Below, piece by piece: positions 17,620 through 27,113 of a stretch of 40,864 nucleotides of DNA. The notes under the pieces are model-generated. The model ran no database searches and was not told the origin of the DNA. It worked only from the letters and a program-made list of their open reading frames with translations. Position 1 is the first letter of the stretch; the number at the start of each line of letters is the position of its first letter. The translations under genes and the position numbers were made by a program. Origin of the DNA: CAVRCA01 sp963719345. Its GTDB lineage: Bacteria > Pseudomonadota > Alphaproteobacteria > Acetobacterales > Acetobacteraceae. The stretch lies in assembly GCA_963719345.1 (NCBI GenBank), contig CAVRCA010000011.1, positions 1-40,864 on the forward strand. Direction: 5' to 3'.

Positions 17620-17990
17620 GACCGACAAGGCACACGCCCTGCAACACCTCGGTCACTCACGGCCAAAAAGACGACGATCTGACGGGTCTCGGCGCCTCGG
17701 GCGCCAGAACATCGCGGCATGGGTCGAGCCTGGAAGTGGTGGCAGGGGTTGGGGTGCGCATGGTCTGGCCCGGTCAGAAGGCAGTTGTGGAAGGCGGCGG
17801 GGGTGGCGAGGTCCTGGATCGGGTGCCGGCCGCTGACGCCGGCGGTCCGAGCAGGATTGCCGCTCCGGCGCACGACGCGGCCGTGCGACATGGGAAAGGC
17901 GGTCGGGAAATAAAACGAGAGCGCATCGCGAAGCGGATGGGCGAGCCGCACGGACCTGCCGAACAACCGCTCGCGTGAAGCCGCGTCGAC
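17620..17990. other. long leader between the divergent promoter and the ABC genes
   Basis: No convincing coding sequence is seen on either strand. The stretch is GC-rich with G-runs. It would form an unusually long 5' leader for the transporter operon if the promoter near 17563-17590 is used. Confidence 0.4.
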
Positions 17991-19001
17991 ATGACGGCGG
18001 GACGCTACGTCATCCGCCGCCTTTTGCTCCTGGTGCCGCAGGTGCTAGGGGTCACAACCATCGTCTTCTTCCTCATCCACCTGCTGCCGGGCGATCCGGC
18101 CTACATGATCGCCGGCTCGCTCGCGACCAAGGACGTCGTCGCCTCGGTGCGCCAGCAGCTGGGCCTCGATCGTCCGATCTGGGACCAGTACGTCATCTAC
18201 CTCGGCCACGTCGCGCACGGGGATCTCGGGAAGTCCTGGCTCACCAGCAGCGAGGTCACACAGGACATCCTGCAGCGGCTGCCCGCCACGTTGGAGCTGA
18301 TCACGCTGGCGCTGATCCTCGCCTTCTGCATCGCGCTTCCGCTCGGCATGCTGACCGCTCTGCGACCAGGCACCATCATCGACCGGCTTGCCTCCGCGTA
18401 CGGCATGCTCGCCGGCGCGATGCCCGATTTTTGGTGGGCGCTTTTCCTGGTCTTCATCCTCTTCGGCAAGCTCCAGCTCGTTCCCGCCCCGATCGGCCGG
18501 ATCGACATCGCGCTCCTGCCGCCGCCGCAGGTGACCGGCTTCTACACCGTGGACAGCATCATCGCCGGGGATTGGCCCACGTTCTGGTCGGCGCTCGCCC
18601 ATTTGGCGCTGCCCACCTTCACTCTGGCCTTCGTCTATGCCGGGCCGATCCTGAAGATGGCCAGATCGACGATGTCGCAAGCCCTGCTCGGCAACTTCGT
18701 TCAATACGCGCGCGCGAGTGGCCTGCCCGGCTACATCGTCGCCCGCTACGCGCTGCGCAACGCGCTGCTGCCAGTGATCACGATGACCGGCATCACCTAC
18801 GGCTATCTGATCGGCGGCGCCGTGCTGATCGAACAGATCTTCGCTTGGGGCGGACTGGGCCAGTATGCCGTCCAGTCGATCACAAGTTCGGACTACATGG
18901 CGGTGTCCGGTGTCGTGCTCATCACGACGGTGTTCTCGCTACTCGTCTATCTGGTGGTAGACCTCCTCTACCTCGCCGTCGATCCCCGCATCCGGTACTG
19001 A
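17991..19001 (+). CDS. dipeptide/oligopeptide-type ABC permease (DppB-like)
   Basis: The first inner-membrane permease of the importer, 336 residues, intact. It has six membrane segments, starting RRLLLLVPQVLGVTTIVFF, with the family's FFLIHLLPGDPAY motif near residue 30. The coupling region that contacts the ATPases is around FVQYARASGLPGYIVARYAL (the EAA-like loop), followed by RNALLPVITMTGITYGYLIG. The ORF starts at ATG 17991 with a weak ribosome site. It is the first gene of a tight five-gene set. Such systems import peptides, nickel, glutathione or opine-like and other acidic compounds; sequence alone does not fix the ligand. Confidence 0.92.
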   Translation: MTAGRYVIRRLLLLVPQVLGVTTIVFFLIHLLPGDPAYMIAGSLATKDVVASVRQQLGLDRPIWDQYVIYLGHVAHGDLGKSWLTSSEVTQDILQRLPATLELITLALILAFCIALPLGMLTALRPGTIIDRLASAYGMLAGAMPDFWWALFLVFILFGKLQLVPAPIGRIDIALLPPPQVTGFYTVDSIIAGDWPTFWSALAHLALPTFTLAFVYAGPILKMARSTMSQALLGNFVQYARASGLPGYIVARYALRNALLPVITMTGITYGYLIGGAVLIEQIFAWGGLGQYAVQSITSSDYMAVSGVVLITTVFSLLVYLVVDLLYLAVDPRIRY

Positions 19002-19009
19002 GGCGGCGC

Positions 19010-19852
19010 ATGGCCCTGGACAGTCGTCACCTCCGCCATCTGGTCAGGACCCGACCCTCGGTTCTCGTCGGCGCGATGATCGTCTGCGTGACGCTCATCC
19101 TCGCCGCGGTCGGGCCCTCAATAGCGCCGTTCGATCCGCGCACGGCCGTTCCCGGCGAGCAGCTGAAGCCGCCCGGCTTCGTGCATTTGATGGGCACCGA
19201 CGATAACGGGATGGACGTGTTCTCACGCGTCATCGCTTCACCGCAGACGGACCTCACCATCGCCGCCCTGGGCACGCTGGGCGCCATCGCCGCCGGCATC
19301 CCGCTCGGGCTGATCGCCGGCTACTACCGGGGCTTCGTCTCCGAACTGCTGATGCGGCTTTCCGACATCGTCCAGTCGTTCCCGGTCTTCATTCTCGGCA
19401 TGGCGCTCGTGGTCGTGACCGGACAGGAGATCAGGAACGTCGTCTACGTCGTCGCGGTGGTCAACTGCCCGATCTACGTGCGCCTCATCCGCGGCCAGGT
19501 ACTGTTCCTGCGCGAAAGGCCGTTCATCGAGGCGGCGCGGGCGATCGGCGGGCGCGACAGTTGGATCATCCGCGAACATATCCTCCGGAACGCGATCGGT
19601 CCGGTGGTGGCCAACGCCTCGGTCACGATCGGATGGGCGATCCTGCTGACGGCCGGTCTTTCCTTCATTGGGGCCGGCGTGCGCGTGCCCACGCCGGAAT
19701 GGGGATCGATGATCGCCGTCGGCGCCAAGAACGTCTACACCGGCGAGTGGTGGCCCTCGGTCTTTCCGGGAATCGCCCTGGCCTTCACCGTGCTTGGCTT
19801 CGCCCTGCTCGGCGAGGCGCTGGTCCAGCTAACCGACCGGACCAGGAGATAG
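19010..19852 (+). CDS. dipeptide/oligopeptide-type ABC permease (DppC-like)
   Basis: The second permease of the importer, 280 residues, intact, starting at ATG 19010, 8 bp after the DppB-like gene. It shows the DppC layout: an N-terminal membrane helix (VLVGAMIVCVTLILAAVG), the periplasmic landmark HLMGTDDNGMDVFSRVIA, five further helices and the EAA-like coupling loop FIEAARAIGGRDSWIIREHI, then ILLTAGLSFIGAGVRVPTPE. It forms a heterodimer with the preceding permease. A longer open frame upstream on this strand overlaps the DppB-like gene and is not coding. Confidence 0.92.
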   Translation: MALDSRHLRHLVRTRPSVLVGAMIVCVTLILAAVGPSIAPFDPRTAVPGEQLKPPGFVHLMGTDDNGMDVFSRVIASPQTDLTIAALGTLGAIAAGIPLGLIAGYYRGFVSELLMRLSDIVQSFPVFILGMALVVVTGQEIRNVVYVVAVVNCPIYVRLIRGQVLFLRERPFIEAARAIGGRDSWIIREHILRNAIGPVVANASVTIGWAILLTAGLSFIGAGVRVPTPEWGSMIAVGAKNVYTGEWWPSVFPGIALAFTVLGFALLGEALVQLTDRTRR

Positions 19853-19856
19853 CGGC

Positions 19857-20825
19857 ATGGGCGCCCTGCTCGATGTCCGCGATCTCCGCGTGGAGTTCCA
19901 CACGAGCGAGGGCGTCGGCCGGGCGCTGAACGGGGTCGATCTCAGCATCAACGAGGGACAGGTGCTGGGCATCGTCGGCGAGAGCGGCTCGGGCAAATCG
20001 GCCATCGCTCTGGCGCTGGTCAATCTTATTGCGCGGCCGGGCCGGATCGTCTCGGGTTCGGTTAAATATCGCGACCGGGATCTGCTGCGCGAGAGCGAGC
20101 AATCGCTGCAGCAGATTCGCGGGCGCGAAATCGGCCTTATCGTGCAGAACCCGAAATCGGCCCTCAACCCGTTGCTGACGGCCGGCCGCCAACTGATCAA
20201 CGTAGTCCGCAGCCATGGCCGGCTTGACACCAAGGCCGCGACCGAACACGCGGTGCAGATGCTGACGAAGGTGGGAATTCCCGATCCGGAAACCCGCATG
20301 CATTCCTATCCGCACCAGCTCAGCGGCGGCATGGCCCAGCGCGTCACCATCGCGATGGCGCTTTCCAACAATCCCCGCCTCCTGATCGCCGATGAGCCGA
20401 CGAGTGGCCTCGATGTGACCATTCAGGCGCAGATCCTCGATCTGATCCAGGCCTTGGTGGACGAACTCCGCTCGGCGACCATCCTGATCACCCGCGATCT
20501 CGGCATCATCGCTCAACACTGCGAGGAAGTGGCCGTCCTCTACGCGGGGCGGGTGGTCGAACGCGCGCCCGTCCGCGCCTTCTTCAAAAACCCGCTGCAT
20601 CCCTACAGCGAGACCCTGATCAAGGCAGTCTCGATGACCCGCCAGCGCGGTCGGAGATTGATGCCCTGCACCAGCCCCAGCATCTACGAGCCGCCAGGGG
20701 GCTGCGCGCTCAGCCCGCGTTGCCCGCTGGTGCAACCCGTCTGCCGGCAGACACCGCCCGAATTGCGCGAGTTCTCGCGCGGCCATTTCGTGCGGTGCCA
20801 TGTGCGCGCGGCCGGGGGCGCCTGA
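19857..20825 (+). CDS. ABC importer ATPase, DppD/OppD-like, with altered H-loop
   Basis: The first ATPase of the importer, 322 residues, intact, 4 bp after the DppC-like gene. Walker A GESGSGKS is at 41-48, a Q-loop-like LIVQNPKSALNP near 95-104, the signature LSGGMAQR at 155-162 and Walker B LLIADEPTSGLD from 175. The C-terminal oligopeptide-type extension with cysteines (CALSPRCPLVQPVCRQ) is present. The switch position is unusual: ILITRDLG has Arg213 (codon CGC at 20493-20495) where the family has His (THDLG). A CAC-to-CGC change would explain it. If real, this ATP site would be impaired and the partner ATPase would carry hydrolysis. Sequence error is the alternative. Confidence 0.92.
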   Translation: MGALLDVRDLRVEFHTSEGVGRALNGVDLSINEGQVLGIVGESGSGKSAIALALVNLIARPGRIVSGSVKYRDRDLLRESEQSLQQIRGREIGLIVQNPKSALNPLLTAGRQLINVVRSHGRLDTKAATEHAVQMLTKVGIPDPETRMHSYPHQLSGGMAQRVTIAMALSNNPRLLIADEPTSGLDVTIQAQILDLIQALVDELRSATILITRDLGIIAQHCEEVAVLYAGRVVERAPVRAFFKNPLHPYSETLIKAVSMTRQRGRRLMPCTSPSIYEPPGGCALSPRCPLVQPVCRQTPPELREFSRGHFVRCHVRAAGGA

Positions 20826-21888
20826 TGGCGCCGTTGGTTCGGGTCGAGCATCTGGTGAAGCATTTCACCGTCGCCGGCTCGGCGAAGCCGCTGCAGGCGG
20901 TCAGCGACGTCTCTTTCTCCATCGGCCGTGCGCAGACCTTGGGAATCGTGGGCGAGTCGGGCTCGGGAAAGACCACGATCGGGCGGTGCGTGCTGCGCCT
21001 GATCGAGCCCACGAGCGGTCGGATTCTGATCGACGGGAAGGACTTCTCGGCACTGTCGCGCGAGAGCCTGCGTGTCATCCGGCCAGCAGATGCAGCTCGT
21101 CTTTCAGGAGCCGTTCGAACTCGCTCGATCCGCAGATGACGGTCTGGCAGATCGTCGCCGAACCCCTGCGGCTGCACACCAAGCTTTCGAGGGCCGACCG
21201 CCACGACCGGGTTCTGGAGTTGCTGGAGAAAGTGGGCCTGCCGCGCGGCATCGCCGACCGCCATCCCCATCAGATGGCGGCGGGGCAGCAGCAGCGCGTC
21301 GGCATCGCCAGGGCGATCGCGACGGAACCCAAGTTCATCGTGCTCGACGAACCCGTCTCGTCCCTCGATCCCACCGCCCGCGCCGAGATCATAGACCTGC
21401 TGATCGATCTCCAGGAGCGCCAGGGCATCACGTACCTCTTCATCTCACATGACCTGACGACCGTCCGCTACCTCTGCAACTCGGTTGCCGTGATGTATCT
21501 CGGCAAGATCGTGGAAATGAGCCGCACCGAGGAACTCTTCGAGCAACCGATTCATCCCTACACGCGCGCTCTGCTCTCGGCCGTTCCCGAGCCGGACCCG
21601 GAAATCCGACGCGCGAAATTCGTGCTGAAGGGCGAAATCCCAAGCCCCATCAATCTCCCGACCGGCTGCCATCTGCACACGCGCTGCCCGGCGGCGGAGG
21701 CGATGTGCCGCGCGACAGCGCCCGAGCTTGAGCAGGTCGGCGAAGACCACTGGGTGTCATGTCTTCGCGCCCGCGAACTCGGCTTTAGCGAAAGCCTGGG
21801 GGCCCCTTCCCGGCACGAGACGATGCCGCTGCTTGGGAAGCAGCCCGATGATCCGGGGTTGAGTGAAGTATCGACCCCAAAATCATAA
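20825..21888 (+). CDS. ABC importer ATPase, DppF/OppF-like (two frameshifts)
   Basis: The second ATPase, about 354 residues joined. ATG 20825 overlaps the previous stop (TGATG). Walker A GESGSGKTTIGR is present, then two extra bases, near 21082 and 21117, break the Q-loop part; corrected, it reads QMQLVFQEPFNSLDPQMTVW. The rest is in frame, with MAAGQQQRVGIARAIA as signature, FIVLDEPVSSLDP as Walker B and LFISHDLTTVRYL with the normal switch His. The C-terminal cysteine-rich tail (CHLHTRCPAAEAMCR) matches OppF/DppF. It is translationally coupled with its neighbour. Conservation on both sides of each break argues for an intact native gene. Confidence 0.88.
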
Positions 21889-21901
21889 GGAGAGACCGGA
21901 G

Positions 21902-23555
21902 ATGATATCCCGACCGAGCACCTACTTGCCGACACGACGCGACGTCTTGCGGGATATGGGGGTGGCAGGTGGCCTCGCCTCAGGCAGCCTTGCCGTGCCC
22001 GGCCTGTTCTCCACTCCCGCGGCGGCCGCGGCGAGCAACGCGCTGATCGTCGCCGTCTCGGCGACGCCGGTCTCACTCGATCCCGAATACGGGGCCTCGC
22101 TGGAAAGTTGGGAACTGCCTGTCTTCATCTACGAGTATCTGCTTTGCTACTACTTCAAGAGGGGCGTGGACGGCGTCGGGATGCCGCAGTTCGAGCCGCC
22201 CTACGAGCCGCGCCTCGCCGAGAAGGTGGACGTCTCCGGCGACGGCAAGACGCTGACCTTTCACCTGCGCAAGGGCGTCAAGAGCGAGTACGGGAACGAG
22301 TTCACAGCCGCCGACGTGAAGTGGTCGTGGGACCGGACCTTCTCGCTCAAGACCGCGGGGATGTGGATGATGAAATCGTCCTCCATCCCAAGCGCGGATT
22401 CGATCAAGGTGATCGACCCCTACACGCTTCAGGTCGATCTGGCGGGCCCGAACTCGCTGTTGATGACGGAGCAGGCAACATCTCTCAACAACCCCGTGAT
22501 CTACGATTCCACCGAGGCGAAGAAGCACGCCACCGCCAGCGATCCCTGGGCGAAGGATTGGCTGGGCAAGAACAGCGCCACCTTCGGGCCCTACAAGGTG
22601 ACGCAGTTCACCCCGGGCCAGGTGGTGGCCTTCGAGGTCAACCCGCACTACTACCGCGAGAAGCCGAAGATTCCGCGGGTGATCTGGCGCGAGGTTCCCT
22701 CGTCCGCGACGCGGCTTGAGCTTCTGCTGGCAGGCGCGGTGCACATCGCCAAGGAACTCGAACCCCTGCAACGCCAGCGATGCGAGGGGAAGCCCGGCGT
22801 CAAGGTGACCGCGATCAAGGGCAACGAGGCCGTGATGTTCGCGCTCAACAACAAGGTCAAGCCGTTCGACGACGTGAAGGTGCGGCAGGCGATCGCCTAC
22901 GCCGCGCCGATCGACGCGATCATCGACACGGTCTATCTGAAGCAGCCCAATGTTCGACTGTTCAAGGGTTACACGCCAGAATCTTATCCGGCCGCCATCG
23001 ACTATTGGCCGTATTATCCGACCAACCTCGACAAGGCCAAGGAACTCCTGAAGGAGGCTGGGCAGGGGCCCTTCTCGTTCAAGCTCGCGCAGAACGCCGC
23101 GCGGCCGGAGCACGAGCAGGTCGCGATCCAGATCCAGACGCAACTCAAGAAGCTCGATATCGACGTGCAGATCCAGAAGCTGACGCCTGCCGCTTACCAG
23201 GAGGAGTACTTCTCGCGCAAGGCGGAGGCGGTGCTGGTGCAGGATTGCGCCTGGGTGGCCGATCCGGCCTATTCCCTCGGACTCTTCTTCGGTTCCGGCC
23301 CCACCTCGGTCGCCAACTGGATCAACTACAGCAACAAGGAAGTCGATACCCTTCTCGACCAGTGCTTCAACACCGCCGACGCCGCCAAGCGTCGGGAGCT
23401 TGGGCAGAAGGCCCACCGGATCATCGTCGACGAGGCGCCTTGGGCGTTCAGCATCGGCATCGGCTTCTACATGACCTGCGCGATCCGAGGTGTCCGGCCT
23501 CAACTGGCGCGCCAACAATCTGCTCGATTACGCCGAGATGTCGCTTGGAACCTGA
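21902..23555 (+). CDS. peptide-type (SBP family 5) substrate-binding protein (one frameshift)
   Basis: The periplasmic receptor of the importer, about 551 residues. ATG 21902 follows AAGGAG. The N-terminus (RRDVLRDMGVAGGLASGSLA) is a Tat-like signal, cleaved after the Ala-rich segment. SBP-5 landmarks are VSATPVSLDPEYGASLESWE, GDGKTLTFHLRKGVKSEYGN, KVDTLLDQCF-like packing helices and the late segment EEYFSRKAEAVLVQDCAW. An extra base near 23490 shifts the last 20 residues; corrected, they read GLNWRANNLLDYAEMSLGT and stop at 23555. It lies 13 bp after the ATPase. This family binds peptides but also opines, glutathione, nickel complexes and other small acids. Confidence 0.9.
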
Positions 23556-23651
23556 GCGACGGCGGCGGGAATTCAGCGGCTGGCGGCCGCCCCGAGCGGG
23601 GCGTTCGCCGGCCGGTGAAGGTAACGCAATCAAGGAAGGAATCGTTCGGTC

Positions 23652-25061
23652 ATGACCAGGATCGAATGGGAGCAGGAAGACGCCGCTCTCGGCAGGACGC
23701 AGATCGAAATGCCGCAATTCCAGGTTTCGACTGAGAAGTCGCGCACTCTCTACGATGAGGCGAAAAAGTACTCGCCCGCCGGCGTTCAAGGCGCGGGCCG
23801 GTACTACAAGCCGTTCCCGCTCTTCATGAAGAAGGCGTTCGGCGCCCGGATATGGGACGTCGATGACAACGAGTACATCGATTACCACGGCTCCTACGGC
23901 CCGGCGAGCCTGGGCTACAACGAGCCGCGCATCCGCCGCGCTGTAATCGACGCGATGGAAACAGAAGGCATTCTCTTCGCGCAACCCCATCCGCGCGAAG
24001 TTGACCTGTGCAGGACCTTCACCGAGATCATCCCCTACGCCGAGAAGACGACCCTGCATGGCGGCGGCGGCTCCGACCCGCTCTATAACGCCGTCCGGCT
24101 GGCGCGCACCTACACCGGGCGCAGCAAGATCCTGAAGTTCGAGGGAGGATATCACGGCTGGCACGACGAGCTTGCGCTCTCCGTCCGACCCTCGCCCGAA
24201 CAGGTGGCGGCCTCGAACGAGCTGAAGGCGATCCCGGTTTCGTCGGGCGCCCTGCCCGAGCACGCGGCGCATACCCTGATCGCGCCGTTCAACGACGAGG
24301 AGATTACCGAGAGCACCGTCAAGCGGCACGGCAAGGATCTGGCGGCGATCTTCATCGAGCCTGTCGCGCATTCCTGCGGCTGCCTGCTCCTGAAGCCCGG
24401 CTTCCTCAAGTTCGTGCGCCAGCTCTGCGACGCGACTGGCTGCCTTCTGATCTTTGACGAGATCATCACCGGATTCCGCCACGGGCTCGAAGGGGCCGGC
24501 GCGCGCCAGGGCGTGCATGCGGACCTTGCCGCGTTCGGCAAGGCGATGGGGAACGGGTTCATGCTCGCCGCCCTCACCGGCCGGAGCAAGATCATGTCCT
24601 ACATGGCTCCCGAGGGGCCGAGCTTCTATTCCGGAACCTTCAACGGCCACCTGCTCTCGGTGGTCGCGTGCCAGAAGACCATCGAGATCATGCGCACCGA
24701 GCCGGTGCACGAAAAGCTGTTCCACCTGGGCAAGATGATGTCGGACGGCATCAACGCAGCGATCCGGCAGACCGGGATCAACGCAGTCTGCTACAACTAC
24801 GGCTCGATCTGGTGCGTCTACTTCACGGTCGACAAGGTCGAGTCCTACCGCGACATCATGCATTTCGCGGCGACCAAGGATTCACGCATCGACCGCGCCT
24901 ATCATACCCATCTTCTCAACAACGGCATCTACATGCAGCCGAACTACACCAACCGTGCCTTCATCTCCTACGCGCACAGCGAGGACGACATCCAGAAAAC
25001 CATCGACGTGTCCGCAGCCTTCTTCAAGGAGCATGCCTCCGTCCTGCGCAAGTCCCGGTGA
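23652..25061 (+). CDS. class III PLP enzyme (aminotransferase / glutamate-1-semialdehyde aminomutase-like)
   Basis: A PLP enzyme of 469 residues, intact, 96 bp after the binding protein. The N-terminal VQGAGRYYKPFPLFMKKAFG and WDVDDNEYIDYHGSYGP match the GSAM branch. The cofactor Asp is D269 in LLIFDEIITGFRHGLEG and the Schiff-base lysine is K297 in AAFGKAMGNGFM. FKG-type substrate binding appears as YSGTFNGHLLSVVA. Such enzymes move or remove an amino group between a keto acid or semialdehyde and an amine. In this operon it probably handles the amine released or retained after C-N hydrolysis. A heme-biosynthesis HemL role is unlikely because of the context and the divergent sequence. Confidence 0.9.
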   Translation: MTRIEWEQEDAALGRTQIEMPQFQVSTEKSRTLYDEAKKYSPAGVQGAGRYYKPFPLFMKKAFGARIWDVDDNEYIDYHGSYGPASLGYNEPRIRRAVIDAMETEGILFAQPHPREVDLCRTFTEIIPYAEKTTLHGGGGSDPLYNAVRLARTYTGRSKILKFEGGYHGWHDELALSVRPSPEQVAASNELKAIPVSSGALPEHAAHTLIAPFNDEEITESTVKRHGKDLAAIFIEPVAHSCGCLLLKPGFLKFVRQLCDATGCLLIFDEIITGFRHGLEGAGARQGVHADLAAFGKAMGNGFMLAALTGRSKIMSYMAPEGPSFYSGTFNGHLLSVVACQKTIEIMRTEPVHEKLFHLGKMMSDGINAAIRQTGINAVCYNYGSIWCVYFTVDKVESYRDIMHFAATKDSRIDRAYHTHLLNNGIYMQPNYTNRAFISYAHSEDDIQKTIDVSAAFFKEHASVLRKSR

Positions 25062-25105
25062 TACGGACTTGAGGGGGAGCGGCGTCAGCCAGCGTGGAGC
25101 GAGAG

Positions 25106-27113
25106 ATGAAGCGAGTAGGCGTCGATATCGGCGGAACATTCACCGACCTCGTCGTGTTCGACGAGGTGACGGGCGCACTGGAAAGAACCAAGACGCTCAC
25201 CACCCCACGTGCGCCGGAGGACGGGTTCCTGAAGGCGGTCGCCGATATCAAGGTGGATGCCGACGAGGTGTCGCACTTCCTGCACGGAACGACGCTCGTC
25301 ACCAACCTGATCATCGAGCGGACCGGGGCGAAGCTGGGGCTGATCACGACGCAGGGATTTCGCGACGTGCTCGAAATCCAGCGCTCGTATCGCGACGAGC
25401 TTTACAACCTGCAGTGGGACAAGCCGAAGGCGCTGGTGCCGCGGCACCTCCGCCTCACCGATCGACGAGAGGATCGCGGCCGACGGCACCGTGCTGCGTC
25501 CGGTCGATCCCGAGGAGACGCGCGCGGTCGTCCAGCGCCTGCTCGACGAAGGCGTGGAGGCGATCGCGGTCTGCCTCATCAACGCCTACGCCAATCCCGT
25601 CAATGAGATGGCCGTGGCGCAGATCGTCCAGGAGATGGCGCCCCGCCTCGCGCTTTCGCTGTCGTCGGAGGTGGACCCGCGGATACGCGAATACGAGCGC
25701 GTCAGCACCACGGCTCTCAACGCCTATTCGATGCCGCGCATGCACCGCTACATGAGCCGCCTCGACCAGGCGCTGAAGCGCGACGACGGCATCAAATACC
25801 ATGCATTCCGGCGGCGGCGTCATTCCCAGCGCCACGGCCGAGCGCTTCCCGATCCAGCTTCTCTATTCCGGGCCGGCCGGGGGCGTGCTCGCCGGACGGT
25901 TCCTTGCCTCCACGCTCGGGCGAGCCCAATGTCTGCACCATCGACATGGGCGGCACCAGCCTGGACGTGTGCCTGATCCGCGACGGCGAGCCGGACAGCC
26001 GCGACACGATCGAGGTGGAATGGGGCATCCCCGCCCGCACGCAGAGCATCGACATCCACTCGATCGGTGCAGGCGGCGGCTCGATCGTCTGGTTCGACGC
26101 CGGCGGCGCGCTGCGGATCGGCCCCGAATCGGCCGGATCGGATCCCGGCCCCGCCTGCTATTGCCGTGGCGGCACCCGGCCGACGGTGACGGACGCAAAT
26201 CTGATCCTCGGCATCCTCAACCCCGAGGGGCTGCTGGGGGGAACGCTGCGCCTGGACCTCGCACGCGCCGCCCAGGCGTTTCGCGGGATCGCCGACAAGT
26301 TCGACGTGAGCGTCGAAAAAGCCGCCGCCGGCGTCTACCGGATCGTGACGGCGAATCTCGCCGAGGCGATCCGCGAGGTCACGGTCAAGCGCGGCACCGA
26401 TCCGCGCGACTTCGCCCTTGTCGCCTTCGGCGGTGCCGGCGGCCAGCACGCCGCTGCCGTGGCGCGCGAGATGGAGATGAAGGGCGCCATCTTTCCGCGC
26501 AACGCCAGCACGTTCTCGGCGTTCGGCCTGCTCACCGCCGACCTCAAGAACACGCTCGCCAAGAGCCTCATGGTGCCGCTCACGCGCGTCTCGGCCGAGG
26601 CGATCGAGGCGGATTTCCACGAGTTGGTCGAGCGCGCCCGGCGGCTTCCTCGACGAAAGCGAGAGCGGCCTCGAGCGCATCTACGCCGACCGTTGGGCCG
26701 ATATCCGCTATGTCGGGCAGTCCCACGAAGTCGCCGTACCGATCAATCCCCAACGCGTGGACCTGAACACGATCTACGCCGACTTCGAGCGGCTGCATCA
26801 GCGCCTCTACGGAACCAGGCTCGGCGACGCCGCCGAGATCGTCAACATCAGGGTGACTGTCGTCGGGCAGGTACCGAGGCTGAAGGCGAAGCCGTTCGTG
26901 CCGGCGGAGGTTCGCACCGCGCCGACCGGCGAGCGGCGGACGGTCTTTGTCGACCGTCCTTTGCCGATCTTCTGGCGCGACGGCCTGCCGCCCGGGTGGC
27001 GTCACGACGGGGCCTGCCTCATCGAGGAGGTGGATTCGGTGATCTACATCCCGGACGGACAGGTCGAGATCGACGAATACGGCAGCATCCGGCTCGCGTG
27101 GGGAGCAGAATGA
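25106..27113 (+). CDS. hyuA: hydantoinase/oxoprolinase subunit A (HyuA-like, four frameshifts)
   Basis: The ATP-binding subunit of an ATP-dependent ring-opening amidohydrolase (hydantoin, oxoproline, N-methylhydantoin or acetone-carboxylase-like). About 668 residues joined. ATG 25106 has GGAG 6 nt upstream. The two phosphate loops are RVGVDIGGTFTDLVVFDE at the start and VCTIDMGGTSLDVCLIRD mid-protein. The glycine-rich LVAFGGAGGQHAAAVA is also present. Single extra bases near 25457, 25800, 25922 and 26640 break the frame, and conserved sequence continues after each. Its stop overlaps the hyuB-like start (ATGA). The partner subunit follows directly, as in known hyuAB operons. Confidence 0.87.

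Noticed and set aside
17640..17980. Short open frames on both strands in the leader before the ABC genes
   Set aside because: None has a ribosome site, family resemblance or sensible composition.
17975..19009. N-terminal half of a long frame ending in the DppC-like permease
   Set aside because: It overlaps the well-supported DppB-like gene in another frame; only the part from ATG 19010 is permease-like.
22073..24863. Two long minus-strand open frames opposite the binding protein and the PLP enzyme
   Set aside because: They follow the codon periodicity of the real plus-strand genes and have no ribosome site or recognisable domain.
23652..25061. HemL (heme biosynthesis) assignment for the PLP enzyme
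   Set aside because: It shares the fold and cofactor residues but lies inside a catabolic operon and diverges in the substrate region.
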